Of a stretch of 64,000 bases of DNA, positions 8,863 to 16,148 are shown in pieces. Under the pieces are notes generated by a model. It was not told where the DNA came from. It ran no database searches and saw only the letters and a program-made list of their open reading frames with translations. The stretch comes from Clostridia bacterium (lineage in GTDB: Bacteria > Bacillota > Clostridia > Christensenellales > Aristaeellaceae). Position numbers and translations under genes: made by a program. The stretch covers positions 1 to 64,000 of the forward strand of contig JAFVVG010000040.1 of NCBI GenBank assembly GCA_017502305.1, read 5' to 3'. Position 1 is the first letter of the stretch, and the number at the start of each line of letters is the position of its first letter.

Positions 8863-9822
8863 ATGCGCAAGATTCTCTCTCTCGTGCTGTGCCTGATGCT
8901 GGCTGTGGCCTGCATCCCCGCTATGGCTGAGGACGCCGCTCCCGTGAAGACCGGCCTGTCCTTCAAGACCACCATCGCTGCCGGCCGCGGCGGCGTGGGC
9001 ACCCAGTCCAACATCGTGCTGGCTGCCGTGACCGTTGACGACAACGGCGTCATCGATGCCTGCGTGCTGGACTACATCCAGGCCGCCATCGCCTTCGATG
9101 CCACCGGCAAGCTGACCACCGACATGGCCACCGAGTTCCTCTCCAAGCTGGAGAAGGGCGATGCCTATGGCATGCGCGCCGCTTCTTCCATCTCTGCCGA
9201 GTGGAACGAGCAGGCCAACGCCTTCGCCGCCTACTGCGTGGGTAAGACCATCGAAGAGCTGAAGGCTGCCGAGCTCAACGACAAGAACCAGGTCGTTGAT
9301 ATCGTCTCCTCCTGCACCCTGGCTGTCAGCGAGTTCCTGCCCGGCGTGGAAGACGCCGTCAACAACGCTGTGCACATGGGCGCCAAGAAGGGCGATACCC
9401 TGAAGCTGGTGCAGACCTCCAACATGTCCAAGTCCAAGGACGCCACCGAGACCGCTGACGGCCAGACCCAGGTGTACGCTCACGCCGGCGTCTTCACCGT
9501 GAACGGCGACGTGATCACCTCTGCCTACATCGATGCCGTGCAGGCCACCGCCAAGTTCAACGCCAAGGGCGAAATCACCTCCGATCTGACCGCTCCCGTT
9601 CAGACCAAGAACGAGCTGAAGGAAGGCTACGGCATGAAGGGCATCTCCCCCATCGGCAAGGAATGGTACGAGCAGGCTGCCGCTTTCTGCCAGTTCATCA
9701 CCGGCAAGACTGTGGCCGAGGCCATCGTGGTTGCTACCACCCCCGCCGAGACTGACGTGATCTCCTCCTGCACCATCGGCACCGGCGACTTCCTGAAGCT
9801 GCTGGAAAAGGTGGCCAAGTAA
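8863..9822 (+). CDS. Secreted protein with two tandem homologous domains, function unknown
   Basis: 319 aa with a signal peptide (MRKILSLVLCLMLAVACIPAMA, cut after AMA; its Cys is not in a convincing lipobox). The mature part is a duplication: repeat 1 about residues 28-165, repeat 2 about 172-319. Shared landmarks are a beta strand ending in an I-D-A motif (NGVIDACVLDYIQA / DVITSAYIDAVQA), an EGYGM-type turn (GDAYGMRAAS / EGYGMKGIS), a W-x-EQA helix and a DIVSSCT / DVISSCT terminal strand. The layout resembles FMN-binding-like beta domains in exported proteins, but no FMN attachment motif is visible. A good GGAGG site precedes the ATG. The upstream promoter suggests control by the neighbouring two-component system. 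Confidence 0.7.
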   Translation: MRKILSLVLCLMLAVACIPAMAEDAAPVKTGLSFKTTIAAGRGGVGTQSNIVLAAVTVDDNGVIDACVLDYIQAAIAFDATGKLTTDMATEFLSKLEKGDAYGMRAASSISAEWNEQANAFAAYCVGKTIEELKAAELNDKNQVVDIVSSCTLAVSEFLPGVEDAVNNAVHMGAKKGDTLKLVQTSNMSKSKDATETADGQTQVYAHAGVFTVNGDVITSAYIDAVQATAKFNAKGEITSDLTAPVQTKNELKEGYGMKGISPIGKEWYEQAAAFCQFITGKTVAEAIVVATTPAETDVISSCTIGTGDFLKLLEKVAK

Positions 9823-9845
9823 GCATTATCCTCTCTCTTTCACCG

Positions 9846-9876
9846 GCCGTCCCCTTCCCGGGGGCGGCTCTTTTTT
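9846..9876 (+). terminator. Terminator after the duplicated secreted protein
   Basis: Stem GCCGTCCCC / GGGGGCGGC with a short loop (one G-T pair), followed by TCTTTTTTG. Confidence 0.8.
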
Positions 9877-9924
9877 GCACAAAAAGCGGCAAACCACCGC
9901 CTTTCCGTCTCAGATCCGTTCTCG

Positions 9925-10008
9925 CTCCCGTAGCAATCCAATCCACATACAATCCATCCGCCTGCGCGGGGAGCGCTGACAAACACATGGGCGTAGCGGT
10001 CGGCTACC
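9925..10008 (-). repeat. Degraded copy D of the spoIVB 3' end
   Basis: Read on the minus strand it encodes HVFVSAPRAGG and then drifts out of frame, matching THVFVSDPTQGYGLYVDWM at the end of SpoIVB (12356-13603). It shares the boundary GGTA...CCCATGTGTTTGT with copies B and C rather than with spoIVB itself. It is the most decayed of the three copies. The rest of the 9877-10066 gap shows nothing else I can name. Confidence 0.7.
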
Positions 10009-10066
10009 GCGGCTTTCTGCCGCAACCACCGCTTACTCTACAATTCGTGGATATGCCAATTTTTTC

Positions 10067-10095
10067 TTGCTATCACAAGGTAAGCAGTATATAAT
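10067..10095 (+). promoter_or_regulatory. Promoter of the PfkB-family kinase gene
   Basis: TTGCTA at 10067, a 17-base spacer and TATAAT at 10090-10095, about 58 bp before the ATG. Confidence 0.6.
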
Positions 10096-10153
10096 AATCT
10101 TAATTGCAGCATGTCCGTCCACAACAGCGCGCATAGAAAAGAAGGAGGATTAA

Positions 10154-11053
10154 ATGAATCCCGATATTTACCTTTTTGGCCAGATTCTCGGCACTCATTC
10201 GTTTTTGCTTCGCGGTGGATTTCTCCAGCCTGATGCATACTCGGAGATTGATGCACAATACTTTCTCCCCGGCGGAGAAACCGGCACCGCCGCCACAGTG
10301 CTCAGCTCGTTGGGCACATCGGTTCGTATGGCAGGCACACACATCGGCACCGCTGTCGCTCCGCTACTGAAGGAATTCTACCGAAACAAATCTGTGGATC
10401 TCTCTCCCCTGTATTTCGACCCGGATGATCCAGGCGTCATGGACTATGTGGTCATTGCCGGATTGGTCCGCTCTCCCATGGGCAGGTTCCAGACGTTGTT
10501 TTCACAGAATACCAAATGGTGGAACACTCCCCAGGAAAAGGACATCGCATCCTGCAAGGCCGCTGCCATCGATCCCTTCTTCCGCGAGGAATCAACGCTT
10601 GCGGCACAGCTATGCGTCAAGCATGGCGTCCCCTACGTGACCATCGACGCCCCGCACGATACCTATCTGCATCAACATGCAGCCGTGAATGTTGTCTCTG
10701 GCGAATGCCTCCACCAGCATTATCAGGGCATGGAAAAAGAAGCTGTGTTTTCCCTGCTGCAACAGACAAGTGAAGGCCTGACCATCATCACCTCTGGCGG
10801 CGGCAACATGCTCTATGGCCGCAAGGGACAAGCCATGAAGCAGATGTCGCCCTTCCGTGTAGACGTTCGTAGCACCCTTGGCGCAGGCGATACATTCAAG
10901 GCCGGCTGTACCTATGCGCTTGTGCACAACATGCCGGATGACGACCTTGTCCGTTTTGCCAGCGCCTGTTCCGGCATTGCGATTTCCCGTTTCCCGCTTC
11001 CCCTCCATCCGCCGACGCTGGACGAAGTAACCAAACTGATCGAGCAACAGTAA
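10154..11053 (+). CDS. PfkB/ribokinase-family sugar kinase
   Basis: ATP-dependent kinase of the ribokinase fold, 299 aa. The second family signature is clear near the C terminus: DVRSTLGAGDTFKAGC, with the catalytic Asp in GAGD. An N-terminal Gly pair (PGGETGTAATVLSSLG) matches the first signature region. The substrate cannot be assigned: fructose-6-P, ribose, 2-keto-3-deoxygluconate and others share these motifs. AAGGAGG lies before the ATG. The gene stands alone on the + strand between two spoIVB-tail copies, so it may be an insertion at this locus. Its codon use is less GC3-biased than that of neighbouring operons. Confidence 0.8.
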   Translation: MNPDIYLFGQILGTHSFLLRGGFLQPDAYSEIDAQYFLPGGETGTAATVLSSLGTSVRMAGTHIGTAVAPLLKEFYRNKSVDLSPLYFDPDDPGVMDYVVIAGLVRSPMGRFQTLFSQNTKWWNTPQEKDIASCKAAAIDPFFREESTLAAQLCVKHGVPYVTIDAPHDTYLHQHAAVNVVSGECLHQHYQGMEKEAVFSLLQQTSEGLTIITSGGGNMLYGRKGQAMKQMSPFRVDVRSTLGAGDTFKAGCTYALVHNMPDDDLVRFASACSGIAISRFPLPLHPPTLDEVTKLIEQQ

Positions 11054-11064
11054 GGATCCTGCAC

Positions 11065-11096
11065 GCCCCGGACATCAGACGATGCCCGGGGCTTTT
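11065..11096 (+). terminator. Terminator of the PfkB kinase gene
   Basis: Stem GCCCCGG/CCGGGGC around a 17-base loop with extra internal pairs, followed by TTTTG. Confidence 0.7.
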
Positions 11097-11100
11097 GCGT

Positions 11101-11198
11101 TCAATAAGCCAGTTCTGCTTCTTGCGGCATCCAGTCAATGTACAGGCCGTAGCCCTGCGTGGGATCACTCACAAACACATGGGTGTGTCGGTGATACC
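11101..11198 (-). repeat. Copy C of the spoIVB 3' end
   Basis: On the minus strand this reads HRHTHVFVSDPTQGYGLY, then IDWMPQEAELAY and a stop at 11101-11103. The true SpoIVB end is THVFVSDPTQGYGLYVDWM plus LQEAECAK. The copy stays in frame to its own stop codon. It begins 6-8 bp after the stop of the 11203-11547 gene. Confidence 0.8.
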
Positions 11199-11202
11199 AA
11201 TT

Positions 11203-11547
11203 CTATCCCTGTCTACTCCACCAACCACCTCTATCATCATATCCATTTCTCTTCATAAAGGGCTTTAACATCTCAATTTGCTTCGCCTCAGGAATCTGCA
11301 CACCTTCTTTCTTCAGAATCGCAAAAATCTCTTCCTGAAGTTGATGATACAAGGCAAACCAACGATGTGAATGTTCAACCGCCCATACATGTTGCTTTGT
11401 ACCTTCTTTGAAATCATATACATCATCTTCCACAATCCATGCTTTATTGCTTACCTCTGCGTACAACTCAGCCAATTCACGTTCAGTCTTTATTCTATTC
11501 TTACGATCTTCGGCCTCAAGTATCGTTAATCCGTAGTAACCATGCAT
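11203..11547 (-). CDS. Hypothetical protein (inserted gene, 114 aa)
   Basis: Function not recognised. The ATG at 11547 has AGAGAGG 8 bases upstream, and the longer open frame to 11613 has no such site. The product is 114 aa, soluble and charged, with a helical N-terminal half (ILEAEDRKNRIKTERELAEL), a tryptophan/histidine-rich middle (WAVEHSHRWFALYHQL) and a C-terminal GGWWSRQG. Base composition is clearly more AT-rich than in the flanking genes, which suggests transfer. Its stop codon is followed directly by spoIVB-tail copy C. Confidence 0.6.
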   Translation of the reverse strand: MHGYYGLTILEAEDRKNRIKTERELAELYAEVSNKAWIVEDDVYDFKEGTKQHVWAVEHSHRWFALYHQLQEEIFAILKKEGVQIPEAKQIEMLKPFMKRNGYDDRGGWWSRQG

Positions 11548-11619
11548 CTGCATCACCTCTCTATAGCAGCTAATATAGCATACTAAACCAAAAAGAACAG
11601 GGGGCTTCCGCACCTCTGT

Positions 11620-11716
11620 TCAAATCTGACTGCTCTCCCCCAGCATCCAATCCACATACAACCCATACCCCTGCGTGGGATCACTGACAAACACATGGGT
11701 GTGTCGATGATACCTA
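11620..11716 (-). repeat. Copy B of the spoIVB 3' end
   Basis: Minus-strand reading: YHRHTHVFVSDPTQGYGLY, then VDWMLGESSQI and a stop. About 70 bp align with 12370-12439 of spoIVB. A further stretch (GGTATCATCGACACACCC) is shared only with copy C. It begins about 5-8 bp after the stop of the 11721-12290 gene. Confidence 0.8.
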
Positions 11717-11720
11717 TAAA

Positions 11721-12290
11721 TCAGCTGACACTCGTACGATTTTTATCAGCATCATCAGAAGCAGCTTCAAGAAACCTCCGCCACGACTCCGCATACCGGG
11801 TGCCCCACTTAACAGATGTTATTTGCGCATATCGAATTTCAAGCCCATCAGCATCCCAAACTCCATCAGAACCAAAGGGAGAGAAATATAGTCGGTTAGA
11901 AAACACTTTGATGATTTTTCCTATTGCGAACTGCCCGTTAAAGGCATTCTCGATCTCGATGTATACAGCCATTTGGGATAAAGACTCAAAGATGGTCTGC
12001 CAGCTGGTGATATCAACCTCAGGCATAGCAATACCGTCTGTGACTCCTAAAAATCGATTGATTGCATTGCACTTATCGTCCTTTACCTCTACCTTTTTAA
12101 GGTGAGAAATTCTTCGGATACAGTAGCCATCAAGGAGAAAATCGTCCTCTTCCTGGCCCAGGAGAAACCTTTCATTTACCGCATTGGGATAATAGTAAAA
12201 GTAGTTCTGATCGTATTGAAAATAGCATCGACAGATATCAACACTCAGAATCGCATTGCTGATAACGGCAATTTTCTCTTCTTTTTTCAT
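11721..12290 (-). CDS. Hypothetical protein (inserted gene, 189 aa)
   Basis: The start at 12290 is set by AAGGAGG with 8-base spacing; an in-frame ATG at 12320 lacks a site. The product is soluble, beta-rich and acidic. Its C-terminal segment (DGVWDADGLEIRYAQITSVK, then WGTRYAESW) resembles a small beta-barrel motif I associate with many uncharacterised Bacillota proteins (pattern I-x-Y-x-x-I-T-S-V-x-x-G-x-R-Y). Biological role unknown; an immunity or accessory role is only a guess. It is AT-richer than its neighbours. It lies directly downstream of spoIVB on the same strand and is followed by tail copy B. Confidence 0.65.
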   Translation of the reverse strand: MKKEEKIAVISNAILSVDICRCYFQYDQNYFYYYPNAVNERFLLGQEEDDFLLDGYCIRRISHLKKVEVKDDKCNAINRFLGVTDGIAMPEVDITSWQTIFESLSQMAVYIEIENAFNGQFAIGKIIKVFSNRLYFSPFGSDGVWDADGLEIRYAQITSVKWGTRYAESWRRFLEAASDDADKNRTSVS

Positions 12291-12355
12291 TACAATCTCC
12301 TCCTTTTCTTCAGTATACATTTATGCTGCTTGCGTGTCAAGTTCCTCTCTTGACG

Positions 12356-13603
12356 TTACTTCGCGCACTCTGCTTCTTGCAACATCCAATCCACATACAG
12401 CCCATACCCCTGGGTAGGGTCACTCACAAACACATGCGTCACCGCGCCAATCAGCCGCCCATCCTGGATGATGGGGCTGCCGCTCATGCCCTGCACGATG
12501 CCGCCGGTAGCCGCCAGCAGCCGGGGGTCGGTGACCTTGAGCACCATGCTCTTGGGGGCCGGGGCGCTTTGCTGGTTCACCCGGGTGATCTCCACGGTGA
12601 ACGCCTGCACACCGGTGCCGTCCACCGTGGAAAGGATGGTGGCGGGGCCTTCGTGCACACCGGAGCGCAGGCCGATGGGCAGCCCCTCAGGATAAAGGGC
12701 GTTCACCGGCGGCTGCTTCATGGCGCCGTAGATGCCCAGCACCGTGTTTTTGCGGATGTCCCCCAGGTTCACGGGATCCATCAGAAAGCTGCCCTTCAGT
12801 TCACCGGGCACACCTTTCTGCCCCCGCTGCACCGCCACCACGTCCGCCTTGAGGATCTGCCCCTGGCTCACGGTGAGCACCTGACCGGTGTCACCATCGG
12901 TAATGGCGTGGCCCAGGGCGGCATAGCGGCCTGTTTCCGGGTCATAGAAGCTCAATGTGCCCACGCCGGCGGTGGAATCCCGCACCCAGGCGCCGATGCG
13001 CACCGTGCCGGTGGAGGCGTCCATTTTCGGCGTCATGGTGGTGGTAAAAACCGTTCCTTCCCGGGCATACTCCACAGGCAGAGGCTTTTCGCCCAGCTGG
13101 GCGATGAGCTCCGTCAGCTGCTGCGAGGAAACGATCCGCACGCCGTTCACCGTGCGCAGCACATCCCCGGGGCGTATGCCGCAAAGGGTGGCCGGGCTGG
13201 CCGCTTCGCTGAGATCGCCTGTGCCCACCACCAGCACGCCATCGGTGCGCATGGCCACGCCGAGGGCGGCGCCGCCAGGGATCAGCCGCTTTTCGGGGCT
13301 GATGTTGACCTCCACCTTCTTCAGGGGGATCACGCCCATCAGGCTCAGCAGCAGCTCGCTGGCACCAGCGGTCTGGCTCACCAGCTGCAGCGTTTCATCC
13401 TCCGAGGCGGCCACAGCCAGGTTGCCGGTGGCGGATAATCGCAGCTGTTGGGGCAGGCGCAGGGTCTGGATCTGCCCCTGGGTCAGGGCCAGGGTATCGG
13501 GCAGAGCGCGCAGGGTTTGGGGCACCGGGGAGAAATAGCCCAGCGCCAGGAACAGCGCAAGCACCACGCCGGTGGCGCGCCGCAAAGGGGAAGCATGTTT
13601 CAT
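12356..13603 (-). CDS. spoIVB: SpoIVB serine peptidase (sporulation signalling)
   Basis: Forespore-secreted S55-family protease which, in Bacillus, cleaves SpoIVFA to start sigma-K processing. 415 aa, normal length. It has an N-terminal membrane/signal segment (about 8-25), a PDZ domain around residues 100-185 (VGTGDLSEAASPATLCGIRP followed by GDVLRTVNGV), and the peptidase domain with His near 232 (AALGHAITDG) and Ser near 374 (GGIVQGMSGSPI). All key residues are present. The usual downstream partner spo0A is not here. Instead two AT-richer genes and copies of this gene's own 3' end follow. A short GTCAAG/CTTGAC hairpin lies right after the stop (12337-12355). Confidence 0.93.
   Translation of the reverse strand: MKHASPLRRATGVVLALFLALGYFSPVPQTLRALPDTLALTQGQIQTLRLPQQLRLSATGNLAVAASEDETLQLVSQTAGASELLLSLMGVIPLKKVEVNISPEKRLIPGGAALGVAMRTDGVLVVGTGDLSEAASPATLCGIRPGDVLRTVNGVRIVSSQQLTELIAQLGEKPLPVEYAREGTVFTTTMTPKMDASTGTVRIGAWVRDSTAGVGTLSFYDPETGRYAALGHAITDGDTGQVLTVSQGQILKADVVAVQRGQKGVPGELKGSFLMDPVNLGDIRKNTVLGIYGAMKQPPVNALYPEGLPIGLRSGVHEGPATILSTVDGTGVQAFTVEITRVNQQSAPAPKSMVLKVTDPRLLAATGGIVQGMSGSPIIQDGRLIGAVTHVFVSDPTQGYGLYVDWMLQEAECAK
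12362..12445 (-). repeat. spoIVB 3' end, parent of the tail repeats (copy A)
   Basis: The segment encoding VTHVFVSDPTQGYGLYVDWM to the stop is the one repeated at 11620-11716, 11101-11198 and 9925-10008. Here it is continuous with the intact gene. Confidence 0.75.
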
Positions 13604-13664
13604 GGGCAGCCCTCGCTTTCTTCCCCTGCAGTTTGCCGTGGAGAAAAGCGCCCCATACTGGAAG

Positions 13665-13699
13665 ATAAAAAGCGCCCCGCCGGATTTCTCCAGCGGGGT
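13665..13699 (-). terminator. Terminator of the small membrane protein gene
   Basis: Minus-strand stem CCCCGCTGG/CCGGCGGGG (one mismatch) followed by CGCTTTTTATC. It separates the small gene from spoIVB. Confidence 0.75.
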
Positions 13700-13710
13700 G
13701 TAGCGACAAA

Positions 13711-13890
13711 TCAGGTTTTATTCCTTTTAAACAACCAGAAGAAGACGCCGCTGATCAGCAGCGGAAAAAGGATGCGGCCGTAATTCACACCGCCCGGCCC
13801 TCTTAAGGCGATTCCTTCAGCCAGCTCAGGGATACCGGTCAAACAAGCTATCAGCGCAAGGACAGCGATAACCAGATAGGTTTTCTTCAT
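13711..13890 (-). CDS. Small membrane protein, 59 aa
   Basis: Short gene. ATG at 13890 is preceded by AAAGGGGTG with good spacing, and the frame ends in TGA at 13711-13713. The sequence begins MKKTYLVIAVLALIACLTGI (first membrane segment or signal), has a polar middle (PELAEGIALRGPGGVNYGR) and a second hydrophobic stretch (ILFPLLISGVFFWLF) before a basic end KRNKT. It is therefore a probable two-segment membrane protein or exported anchor. Function unknown. It has its own terminator. It starts 37 bp after the end of the BTAD regulator gene, so it may share that transcript. Confidence 0.75.
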   Translation of the reverse strand: MKKTYLVIAVLALIACLTGIPELAEGIALRGPGGVNYGRILFPLLISGVFFWLFKRNKT

Positions 13891-13927
13891 GCGGACACCC
13901 CTTTCAAATGACTGTTATTCTTTTTCC

Positions 13928-15133
13928 TTATTCAGGCTTATTGACAACCTGCGCCGGGCGGCGGGCAGCGTTCAAAAGGGCAAAGCGGCAGGCCAGGCGG
14001 CAGTCGGAATTGGGGAACTGCTGATAGAAACCGCGCTTGATGCGCTCCAGGATCATCTGGCCCTGGGCCTCGCTGGCCATGGGCAGCAGCATGGCGATCT
14101 GGTTCACGTTCTGCCTTGTCACGGTGTCGCCGCGGCGCAGGTTGGAGCGCATCACGTCCATCAGGCCGGTCATGGTGCGATCCAGCTGCAGGGGCTGATC
14201 CTCCAGGCCCGCCACCATCACCACGCCCAGGAGAATATCCGCCCCCAGGCGCTCCAGGCAGCGCTTCTGCAAATGATACATTTCACGGAAGATATGGCTG
14301 TCGCACACCAGGGCGCCGGCGGTGTCCACATCGTCAACCAGGCTGGAGTACAGGTCATCCAGCGTATCGTTGATGGTCTGCTCGCTGCGCATAAGCTGGG
14401 CGTAGTATTCCCGCACGTTCTCATCGTGGCGGTTATGGCTGCTTCCGCCGGTGAGGTTGCTGGCATGCTGATACTGCCGCAGGGCCTCCTGGTCGCGCCG
14501 GGCGCTCATCAGGGCCTCCGTCAGGCGAAGATGAAGGCCGTCGTTAAAGGGCTGGGCGTCCAGGGCGGTGCGGCACACGCTGATCATTTCCTGTACGTCA
14601 CCCTCCTGCTCCAGCAGGTGCAGGTAGTCCTCCACCATGGTCAGGTAGCTCAGGCGAACCTTGTCCGCCCGGGGACGTGCCCATTCGGGGCAGTCCTGAT
14701 CCTGCAGGAGTTCGCCCGCGAATAACTGCAGCGCGCCCCGGAACATATGGCGGTTTTCGCCGGTGAGCTCCTCCACGCCTTCCAGACGGGCAGCCAGCTT
14801 CTCAAACTCTTCCAGGTCCACGGTAACGCCGCTTTGCGTTTCCCAGCGGTAGCCGCCCCGGGCCGTGGCCAGGCAGCCGGAAAGCGCGGGATGCACCTGC
14901 GAAAGGATCGTGCGCATGCGGCTGATGAGGGTTTTCAGCGCACCCTCGGGGCTGGTGGAGGTATCGTTGGGCCACATGATCTCCATGAGCCGGCGGGCAG
15001 GCACGCTTTCGCCCTGATGCAGCATCAGATACTGCATCAGCAGAATGCCCTTGGGCGATTTTTCAAGAATCTGATCCGCGGAACGTCCGTCCACATCCAC
15101 ATGAAAACCACCCAGCAACTTAACGTGTATCAT
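13928..15133 (-). CDS. BTAD/SARP-type transcriptional regulator with degenerate GGDEF-like C terminus
   Basis: About 401 aa. The start at 15133 is set by GGAGGAATAGGC before the ATG. Residues ~1-95 form an OmpR-type winged helix (MIHVKLLGGFHVDVDGRSAD; LKTLISRMRTILSQ), followed by a bacterial transcriptional activator (BTAD) helical repeat region (~100-245). The last ~130 residues (DILLGVVMVAGLEDQP, LRRGDTVTRQNVNQIAMLLP, ILERIKRGF) follow the strand-helix order of a GGDEF domain, but the catalytic GGDEF loop is replaced, so it is probably a sensor rather than a cyclase. A perfect palindrome near its transcription start suggests autoregulation. Target genes are unknown. Confidence 0.8.
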   Translation of the reverse strand: MIHVKLLGGFHVDVDGRSADQILEKSPKGILLMQYLMLHQGESVPARRLMEIMWPNDTSTSPEGALKTLISRMRTILSQVHPALSGCLATARGGYRWETQSGVTVDLEEFEKLAARLEGVEELTGENRHMFRGALQLFAGELLQDQDCPEWARPRADKVRLSYLTMVEDYLHLLEQEGDVQEMISVCRTALDAQPFNDGLHLRLTEALMSARRDQEALRQYQHASNLTGGSSHNRHDENVREYYAQLMRSEQTINDTLDDLYSSLVDDVDTAGALVCDSHIFREMYHLQKRCLERLGADILLGVVMVAGLEDQPLQLDRTMTGLMDVMRSNLRRGDTVTRQNVNQIAMLLPMASEAQGQMILERIKRGFYQQFPNSDCRLACRFALLNAARRPAQVVNKPE

Positions 15134-15149
15134 GCCTATTCCTCCAGGA

Positions 15150-15172
15150 TGTAACAAGTTACACCAATTATA
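15150..15172 (-). promoter_or_regulatory. -10 box and palindromic operator of the BTAD regulator gene
   Basis: TATAAT on the minus strand (15167-15172), followed around the expected transcription start by the perfect 14-bp palindrome TGTAACAAGTTACA (15150-15163). An operator covering the start site fits repression or autoregulation. No clear -35 is seen. Confidence 0.5.
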
Positions 15173-15216
15173 TCACAATTTCCGCAGAAATGAAACCTTC
15201 ATTTGACCTTTTCTCA

Positions 15217-15251
15217 TGAAAAAACACCGTTTGAGCAGCTCAAACGGTGTT
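15217..15251 (-). terminator. Terminator of the LRR-NAGPA-Lgt-like operon
   Basis: A 14-bp perfect inverted repeat (AACACCGTTTGAGC and its complement, 15223-15251) followed on the minus strand by a T run (A run at 15218-15223). Confidence 0.88.
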
Positions 15252-15264
15252 TGTATTGCAATTT

Positions 15265-16146
15265 TTATTTCCCGGTCAGCTTGAAGCTCTTCGTTTCCGT
15301 CACCGCCAGCACAGCCATGCCCAGCAGCATGGCGCCGTAGATCAGCGGAATGGGCCAGACGGTTTTGTCCAGGGCAAATTCCACGCCCACAAACAGGCCG
15401 GCGCAGGCAGCGCAGATCACCAAGGGCAGCCAGCGGAGCTTCCGCCTGCCCATCTGCGCCGTATACACCAGCAGGATCACCGCCATGGTGATCATGCTCA
15501 GCAGCTGCTCCACGCGGACAAACAGCCAGCTGATGCTGTCGCTGTGCAGGCTCTCGCAGATGATCTGGGCCAGGCACAGATAAAACACCGTGCGCAGGAA
15601 GCGCTTTTCCCGGAAGCGTCCCAGGGAAAAGGCCGTCACGATCAGCGCGCACAGGCCTTCCAGCATGAAAACCGCCAGATAATGCTCCTCCCATTCGTTG
15701 ACCACCGTCACGGGGAAGAAGCACAGAGCGGGATTTTCCACATATTCACCCAGGCCGATCATGGCATCCTGCAGGAAATACCCGCCGAAGCGGCTCAGGG
15801 CAACCATCAGCGCACCGGCGGGGGCAAAGGCATTCAGCGCTTCCATGGGCTTCGCGCCCAGAACCTTTGCCGCCAGGCAGGTACCCAGGGCCACGCCCAC
15901 AGCGCCGCCGAAGAAACACCATTCCGCCGGATCCATATTCACCAGGGACTGCGCCCAGCCATTGGCAATCATGAAATCGATCTGCGTCACATAATAAACC
16001 AGCTTGGCGCACACAATGCCCAGCACAGCGCCCAGCGCCAGCGTCAGCGGCGCCAGGGCCGGCCGATGCAGCTTACGGGCCAGGAAGCCATACAGCGCCG
16101 TGCACACAAGGGCGCTGAGCAGCATCCACAGGTAATAATTCGTCAT
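15265..16146 (-). CDS. Lgt-like (prolipoprotein diacylglyceryl transferase fold) membrane protein
   Basis: 293 aa with about seven membrane segments. Layout and motifs recall Lgt: an early glycine-rich segment (FFGGAVGVALGTCLAAKVLG) and SRFGGYFLQD where true Lgt has GRxGNFxNxE. The invariant Asn/Glu of that signature are replaced, so lipoprotein lipidation is doubtful and another lipid- or membrane-linked role is possible. It starts 2 bp after the NAGPA-type gene, whose end supplies GGAGGAATAA, so it is translationally coupled to an exported glycosidase-like protein. Confidence 0.6.
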   Translation of the reverse strand: MTNYYLWMLLSALVCTALYGFLARKLHRPALAPLTLALGAVLGIVCAKLVYYVTQIDFMIANGWAQSLVNMDPAEWCFFGGAVGVALGTCLAAKVLGAKPMEALNAFAPAGALMVALSRFGGYFLQDAMIGLGEYVENPALCFFPVTVVNEWEEHYLAVFMLEGLCALIVTAFSLGRFREKRFLRTVFYLCLAQIICESLHSDSISWLFVRVEQLLSMITMAVILLVYTAQMGRRKLRWLPLVICAACAGLFVGVEFALDKTVWPIPLIYGAMLLGMAVLAVTETKSFKLTGK

Positions 16147-16148
16147 GC

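Noticed and set aside
9925..10008. Small minus-strand open frames at 9734-10025 as genes
   Set aside because: They only reflect the decayed spoIVB tail copy and antisense of the 8863-9822 gene; no ribosome site.
11203..12290. Toxin-immunity pair
   Set aside because: Size and context fit loosely, but no toxin or immunity motif is recognisable, so only hypothetical calls were made.
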